From Actinostola sp. cb2023 (Eukaryota; Cnidaria; Anthozoa; Actiniaria; Actinostolidae): DNA of 64,000 nucleotides. Position numbers and translations under genes: made by a program. Positions within the stretch are counted from its first letter, which is position 1. Each line of letters starts with the position of its first letter. Positions 58,741 to 64,000 of the stretch are shown here, piece after piece. Under the pieces are notes generated by a model. The model saw nothing but the letters and a program-made list of their open reading frames with translations. It made no database searches and was not told the origin of the DNA. Where the stretch lies: positions 1 to 64,000 of the forward strand of contig JAUJYZ010000780.1 in assembly GCA_033675265.1 (NCBI GenBank). The letters are read 5' to 3'.

Positions 58741-59361
58741 GTATTATTATAACAAAACTCTGAACTTCCACTAACAGGACGTTGATCGATGGATTTGTTC
58801 GCTACATGAATGGAGTTAATTCTCATACAAAGACATTTGAATTAATGAACACCGCCATACGTATACCATAGATTACCCTAGCTAACACCATATCTAAACC
58901 AACAACAGTCTACGGACATTTTCTCTCAGGGTAGCCAAGGCCGGGGTTACGCGCGCCGACTCGTGATTTGACCAAAAATGGGGCGTGAATCGTGAAATTC
59001 ATAAAAGTTCGAGCGTGATACGTGAATTTATGTTTCAACGTGATCGTCCCTTTTGACCGACTTTTCGCGCGTGAAATTCCAAAATTTCTGCTGGTGCTCG
59101 TGATTCGTGAATTTCGGACATTTTGGTCCGTGACGCGTGAATTTACAAAAAAATGGTCCGTGAAGAGTGATCAAGACCACCAGTTTGCTACCATGTTCTC
59201 TGAGTCTCCTCTCCCAATCACACTGCCAACGACATCTGATGCAACTTATTCCCCTAGACGAAAATAAAATCCAAGGGAGACTCAATATGCAAGGCTCTTG
59301 TACGTATAATAAAATATAAATATAATATAAGGGAAAACAATGAACAAACAATGATAAAAAA
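58741..59361. other. Spacer with CGTGAATTT-rich repeat
   Basis: 58960-59175 is rich in CGTGAATTT, GTGATACGTGAA and TCCGTGA words, like the subterminal part of a DNA transposon. No clear ends and no gene. Confidence 0.4.
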
Positions 59362-59875
59362 GTACGTAAATCGTTCAAAATTTGATTTAGCTGAAACTTG
59401 ACTGAAATAATCTCAAAGACTCATACAATCACTGGTTAATTATTTTCTCAAAAATTCCAATGGGAAGTAATACGTTTTTATGAATCCTTAGAAGTGTCAG
59501 TGACGTCACTTACTCAACCCAAACTCAGCTCCATACATTTCTTTGTATTTTGTGATCAAAATATCTGAACGGTTTGTTCAGATAACAGCTCTGCACTGAA
59601 GAAAACTAGTCAAACAATCAATCCTAAGCACATATAAGTTAAGAAAACTCCTTCACACAAACGTTTAGCTACATAGAAATAAAATAATTCAAGACATTAA
59701 ACATGAAGAAATGTACGGAGCGAAGCCATTGGGTTGAGTAAGTGACGTCACTGACACTTCTAAAGATTACTTCCCATTGGAATTTTTGAGAAAAAAATTA
59801 ACCAGTGATTGTATGGGTCTTTGCGATTATTTCAGTGAAGTTTCAGCTAAATCAATCGTTGAAAGATTTACGTAC
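59362..59875. mobile_element. MITE with about 160-bp inverted arms
   Basis: GTACGTAAATC at 59362 and GATTTACGTAC ending 59875. The arms share GACTCATACAATCACTGGTTAA and CAGTGACGTCACTTACTCAACCC words (in pieces). The arm pairs span 59362-59530 and 59723-59875. Confidence 0.75.
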
Positions 59876-60346
59876 TGGCCCCCTTTAAAATCTCTTCAAA
59901 TGAGCAGGGGTCTTTATAGTCCTTATATCACTCATATCTAGAGTTTTGAAAGAGTTTCTAATGTTGTTGGCTTGCACAGTTTCCTCTGAAATATTGTTCC
60001 CAACTGGACGAAGGGGGTCATAACTGTAAGCCAATATGCTAGCTTGAGGTTGGAGAAGGGAAATGCTGGATGCGTGATCTTGGAGCTGGTAGGACTGGAA
60101 CGTGAGGTCGAACAGATTGTTTTTGATTTTGTAGAAAAGAGTTGCTTGAACCAGCAGACGTCTAGATTACAGGGAGTTCCAGCCAAGTTAACTAACAAAG
60201 TCTTGGGAGCGTGAAGATCTTCTGTATTCGTGTGTAACAAAATGTGCAGCACGATGCTGTAATTTTTCAATGGTTTCAGTATATCCCTGTTAGTGTGGGG
60301 ATTCCATGCAGTTAGATGCAGTTAGCATACTCCAGCATCGGCCGGA
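59876..60346 (-). pseudogene. CR1-like LINE reverse transcriptase fragment
   Basis: On the minus strand one frame reads EKLQHRAAHFVTHEYRRSSR, LGWNSL, LLVQATLFYKIKNNLFDL and DPLRPVGNN with two stops. Upstream, in other frames, RPMLEYA and WNPHT are readable. This is the region after the RT palm in CR1/RTE-type LINEs. 5'-truncated and decayed, it overlaps what should be the promoter region of ligase unit D. Confidence 0.65.
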
Positions 60347-60460
60347 CACTGAAGTGCTTGATCATACGCTCTTTCCTTGATCACTTTTGGGGTGCATGGA
60401 TTGAGGGTACGCCTATCTATCCAAGAGGGAAGAGGAGCGGGCCTGGGGACGTTGTCACAG

Positions 60461-60590
60461 GAAGCCCGAATGGAGTTTGTTTTCCGAGGAGGTTAAAGTA
60501 TCACATCATCAAAGCAACCTGACACAACAGAAACCCCGACTGAGTTGATCGAGTATCTCAACTACGTTATATACAAGCTGTTTTGATCAG
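60461..60590 (+). other. Internal 5' UTR exon, ligase unit D
   Basis: 130 bases with the conserved borders (GTCACAG acceptor ending 60460, GATCAG|GTAAGG donor at 60591). It is followed by one 105-base minisatellite unit (60605-60715) and by intron sequence shared with units A-C. The coding exon would lie right of the window. The CT-rich upstream part seen in A-C is replaced by LINE sequence. Confidence 0.55.
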
Positions 60591-60716
60591 GTAAGGAAAG
60601 TCAATTTTACAAGAGAATGCTTTGTAATGAATTCTTCATAGAACATTGTTCCTCTTGTGATGCATATATGGGTCGATCAAGCTACTGATCATTAGAATAA
60701 GAATAATACATACGTC

Positions 60717-61387
60717 TAGGGAGCATCAGACAGCATGACAATCAGATACTGATGACCCCGGGTCGATATCTCACTATTATTTTAAATTTATTTGCGATGG
60801 TACATAAGATTCGTGTTGTTTTATTAAGCTGAGCCTCGACTAACCAAATATATTAGCGATGTGAAACCTCCGAATGTAAATTAGTCTTATACTCTAATTC
60901 GCTCCCCGCTCAACTGAATATAAAACATTTATCATGTAATACTAGACAGACTTATAGGAGTGTGTCCACACGACGACGCGTGCATGTCTTTATTCATTCT
61001 TACAATAACTCTTACAATTGTAATTGAATAATTACATCAAGTTACAAGTGAAGTACTATAAACTGAACTAAACTTTTGACTAATGAGTCCAACTTTAGAA
61101 TTAGGATAATTAGGTTCTTGGTAATTTTCACTCCTTTGAGACTATATATATCTAGGCTTAAAGGGATTAATTGACACATGCCGGTAGCTTGTCTTGCTGA
61201 CGTCACTAGCTCTTCCCCATTAGGGGGTGCCGGTTGTTAGATCTATGTATCTTGTTACTTGCATGTAGTCAGTTCTCACACGAGGTTTTATAGTCAGCCT
61301 CAGTTTATCCTTTCTCTTGGCCAAACAAGTAAGCGTGTTTGTTGTTATTAATTATTTGTCGCTGCCGTTGGGGGAATTACGTAGTAA
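60717..61387 (+). other. Unit D intron, no gene seen
   Basis: 60717-60885 matches introns of the other units and holds the empty site of the gypsy insertion (60855-60880). The remainder is unassigned AT-rich sequence. Confidence 0.5.
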
Positions 61388-62832
61388 GGCCCCGGTCGCA
61401 CTAGAGCGAATTCTGTTTACTTAGGTCAAAATTCTGTCATCACGTATCGTAAAATAAGTGCGACCCCTACTTTCCAAAATTTCCAATTTTTGGAAATTGC
61501 CAAAATTTCGCCAATACTTCAAAGGACCCGTTGTCCTGCCTCCGAGGCCACCAAATTTTGGCAAAGCAAACAAAAGTGTTATTTTAGCCACAAAACTGTC
61601 ATTTTGTGTATGAGAATAATAAGTATTGTATTCTATCTCCGACCGAATACAAATCATTTTCAAACTAAATTACATTACACATGTAACCAAGTCATTACAG
61701 GATGAAGTAAGTTCATTACAGGATAGTACAGTTTTTGTTTTACGTGATATTTATATATATACAGACCAGTAAATTTTACGTGAAGAGTTTAGAGATACCT
61801 TTTGTATCACCTTACTATGCACCTGATATATACCCATTAATTATACCGTGTTCACGGGCACCGCCCTAACACAACATGTACATTCCATCTCGTTAGAAAA
61901 TACATTTGGATATCAGTTTTCATGTTTGGCGGGAAACTGGCTCTTTGACCTCTTACGTGAAGAGATAGCTAGAGATTCCTACCCGTACTTATACGATGGT
62001 GCACATAAGCTGCGAGCGAAGCGAGCACGAAACTATCTGGACATGGGCTTCCTGTGTTGTGTGTGGACGCGTATCACTGGGCTCTTTATTATCCAGCTTG
62101 ATTCGAGACTTTGAGGAATCGATCAAGATGACCTGAGTATGACGTCACATGACCTCGTGTGTTATTTCCACATGGTACTTATGACGGGCGGTGGTAATAA
62201 CATGGCCCTGTGATACAATACAACTTGTACTATTCCATGTCTTACACTCGGAAAAGAAAGCGAAAGCTTGACATGTTCATGGACTATACTGTCAGGAATA
62301 TTTGGCATTGTCTACTTAGCCGTGTATGTTTGAAAGTTCGCCGGAATCGTGCTAGAACTGATCGAATAGCTGGTCATCTACACTCTATATTAAATCTAGA
62401 TGTTCTTAAGTTTTATTCATCTACTGGTAAGAGGTAATTTAATCATGGAGCAGAAGCTGAAGTTCGTTTCTACGATGATGGTAAGTTATGCGTACTTTAT
62501 TTTACCTCCATCGACCCCAAGTTCGACTAAAAATACTACTGCAGCCTGGCTACGCAGGCATTTCTGAAATTTATTCGTTCATATTGAAAGGACTGATTCT
62601 CCAGAGAACACCATGTTTACATCACATGGTTTGAAAGGCAAGTCATTACAGCTGAATTGTGTCGCCCCCTTTCAATCAACTTATCTCATTATTTGCTTCC
62701 AGAGCAAAGTCGTCAACCACAGGCTTCATGTGAAAATCCTCTCAACAAGGTCAACCCGATGTACCACAAAGAGCTACAAACTTACCAGCTACATCTACAT
62801 CTACTAACGTGGCCAAATTAAACAGCAACAAT

Positions 62833-63743
62833 TCAATCAATAATTCCAAAATTAAATACAGGCCCAATACTGACGTATGAATTTCCATGTGCTAGCCTAT
62901 ATAGTACAAGAGCTAACACTTTTTCCGGGGGAATACAATCCCTGAATCGCGTATTCTCTCTGACTATCCGATGTCCCAGAATGCCTACAAGGGCTTGAAA
63001 TGTATTTCTTTTCATTCTCAGTTGCCGCCTGAAGTAATCACCCGGTATATTCCTATCGTGAAAGTGTATTTCGAGAGCGGTCAACGGTGTGCTGGGAGAT
63101 GGACAACTGTTCTATTGATCCAGCCCGCAGAAAAGTTTATGCAGGTGTTTTCGATATGGAGAACCAAAAAAAACGTTTCCCAGGTGTTTTCGAAATGGAG
63201 AACCAAAAAAAAACGTTTCCCAGGTGTTTTCAATCTGGAGAACCAAAAAAGATGTTTCCCAGGTGTATGAGAACCAAAGCAAACCCACAAACCCGTTTCG
63301 TTGCCCAGGCATTTTTAATCTGGCGATCTCCCCACCCCCCAAAAAAAGAAAACAAAAATTACCAGGAGTCTTAAACGTTTGCCAGGAGTTTTGAATCTAA
63401 TTGAGCGAGGGGTACTTTTTTCCCAGACCAGAAGAAATTCATAATTAATGTCATTCCCAGCAAACTACCGTCAGAACAGCTTTTCCACTGAACAGATGCC
63501 ATTGACCGCTCCTGATATTTCAAACCATGATTCTGCTGGACGTGGTAGAGTCCATGCCCATGGTTGGTTTCTGATACGATGACGATTCCGACGACGTCTA
63601 CGACGTACAGCCAAAGCTAGTTCGAGAAATGCTTGTTGGTGATGTGCCATTAAAATCACAAGAACAATGAAGGATTGTTGGAATTGAAGTTGAAAATTTA
63701 CTAGAACACCGAGAGCAACAAACATCATATGAGTGGGATCCAT
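62833..63743 (-). pseudogene. HARBI1-like transposase, N-terminal part only
   Basis: ATG 63743 starts a frame with an Arg-rich stretch (AVRRRRRRNRHRIRN) followed by QPWAWTLPRPAESWFEI, typical of Harbinger transposase N termini, to 63471. After an interruption containing a 40-base tandem repeat (63141-63265), the match continues at 63084-62837 with FRRQLRMKRNTFQALV, IPPEKVLALVLYRLAHGNSY and a VFNFG end. The DDE catalytic domain that should follow is absent. The protein would bind the element's ends and cut. This copy cannot. Confidence 0.75.
63141..63265 (+). repeat. 40-bp tandem repeat inside Harbinger transposase
   Basis: Three to four copies of CAGGTGTTTTCGATATGGAG plus AACCAAAAAAAACGTTTCC. 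It lies between the two parts of the transposase reading and keeps several frames open. Confidence 0.8.
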
Positions 63744-64000
63744 TTTGCGGGGTAATATGAACTGGTGATAATCGACAAGACGCATGAATGTATGTTTATG
63801 CGTGGGTGATTGACGTGTAATTATTTTTTTGTAAAACGCGTGACCTAGTGCGACCTTGTGAAAAATTGGAATTTCCAAAATGGAATTCAAATTTTTGGAG
63901 GGAATTTCGAACCGATTTTTAGAATTGGTCTAAGTGCGACCCGGGCCTAAGTATAAAATGTTCTTACATTACACAATACGGCTAACAAACGATTTTGATA

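Larger units (their letters stand above)
61388..63947 (-). mobile_element. PIF/Harbinger transposon, 2.56 kb, defective
   Basis: The ends GGCCCCGGTCGCACTAGAG (61388) and AAGTGCGACCCGGGCC (to 63947) are inverted copies, flanked by TAA (61385-61387 and 63948-63950). The 3-base TWA duplication and the Harbinger-like reading frames on the minus strand agree. Subterminal regions share TGGAAATT/AATTTCCA words. Only the N-terminal part of the transposase remains. The left 1.4 kb (61400-62800) has no recognised gene: an 88-residue ORF at 61848-62111 is unknown, and a MITE half copy lies at 62565-62650. Confidence 0.8.

Overview
This is a eukaryotic window, very probably from an invertebrate animal and most likely an anthozoan cnidarian such as a coral or anemone. 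That placement is inferred from the repeat families and protein styles, not proven. It is AT-rich, its genes have spliced non-coding 5' exons, and it is crowded with eukaryotic transposons: Ty3/gypsy, CR1-like LINEs, Penelope-like fragments, Crypton, PIF/Harbinger, TTAA-target MITEs and a large multi-exon DNA transposon. There is no bacterial gene organisation, rRNA operon or CRISPR array.

The backbone is a tandem array of one host gene, an AMP-binding acyl-CoA synthetase (ACSF2-like). Each unit seems to hold a promoter and a short 5' exon, an approximately 126-130-base internal 5' UTR exon, a long intron with a 105-base minisatellite, one coding exon of about 1.7 kb, and a 3' flank leading into the next promoter. 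Unit A (1-18.47 kb) has a frameshifted coding exon. Unit B (18.47-35.79 kb) has the only intact coding sequence (33493-35196, 567 aa). Unit C (35.79-49 kb) is 5'-truncated and multiply broken. Unit D shows only its 5' exon (60461-60590), and its coding exon would lie right of the window. The start of the window matches the sequence downstream of the ligase copies, so another copy probably lies to the left.

The paralogous units serve as empty sites for dating and bounding insertions. Unit A's intron holds a 7.4-kb MULE-like element (4442-11824, 9-bp TSD) and a LINE 3' end. Unit B's 5' UTR exon is split by an outer element (19029-28294, 8-bp TSD). That outer element contains an 8.1-kb autonomous transposon (20074-28171, 6-bp TSD), which carries an apparently intact three-exon gene for a 1,492-aa protein. 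This protein has two CxxC...HxxC modules, a conserved transposase-like core, a FEN1/XPG-like nuclease signature and a C-terminal CXC cluster. It is the most interesting object here; an Academ-like superfamily is my best guess. Unit B's intron also holds a foldback element and a Crypton-type tyrosine recombinase pseudogene. Unit C's intron holds an 8.6-kb Ty3/gypsy element (36746-45388, TSD AAAC) broken by frameshifts and two MITEs, followed by a CTCAC satellite.

Right of unit C (49.2-58.7 kb) lies a 26-bp minisatellite. It contains two copies of a Penelope-derived foldback and is interrupted by a 5.4-kb palindrome with an orphan Cys/His-rich ORF. The right edge carries a defective PIF/Harbinger transposon (61388-63947, TSD TAA). 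Homology statements come from reading the sequence by eye; no database or alignment program was used.
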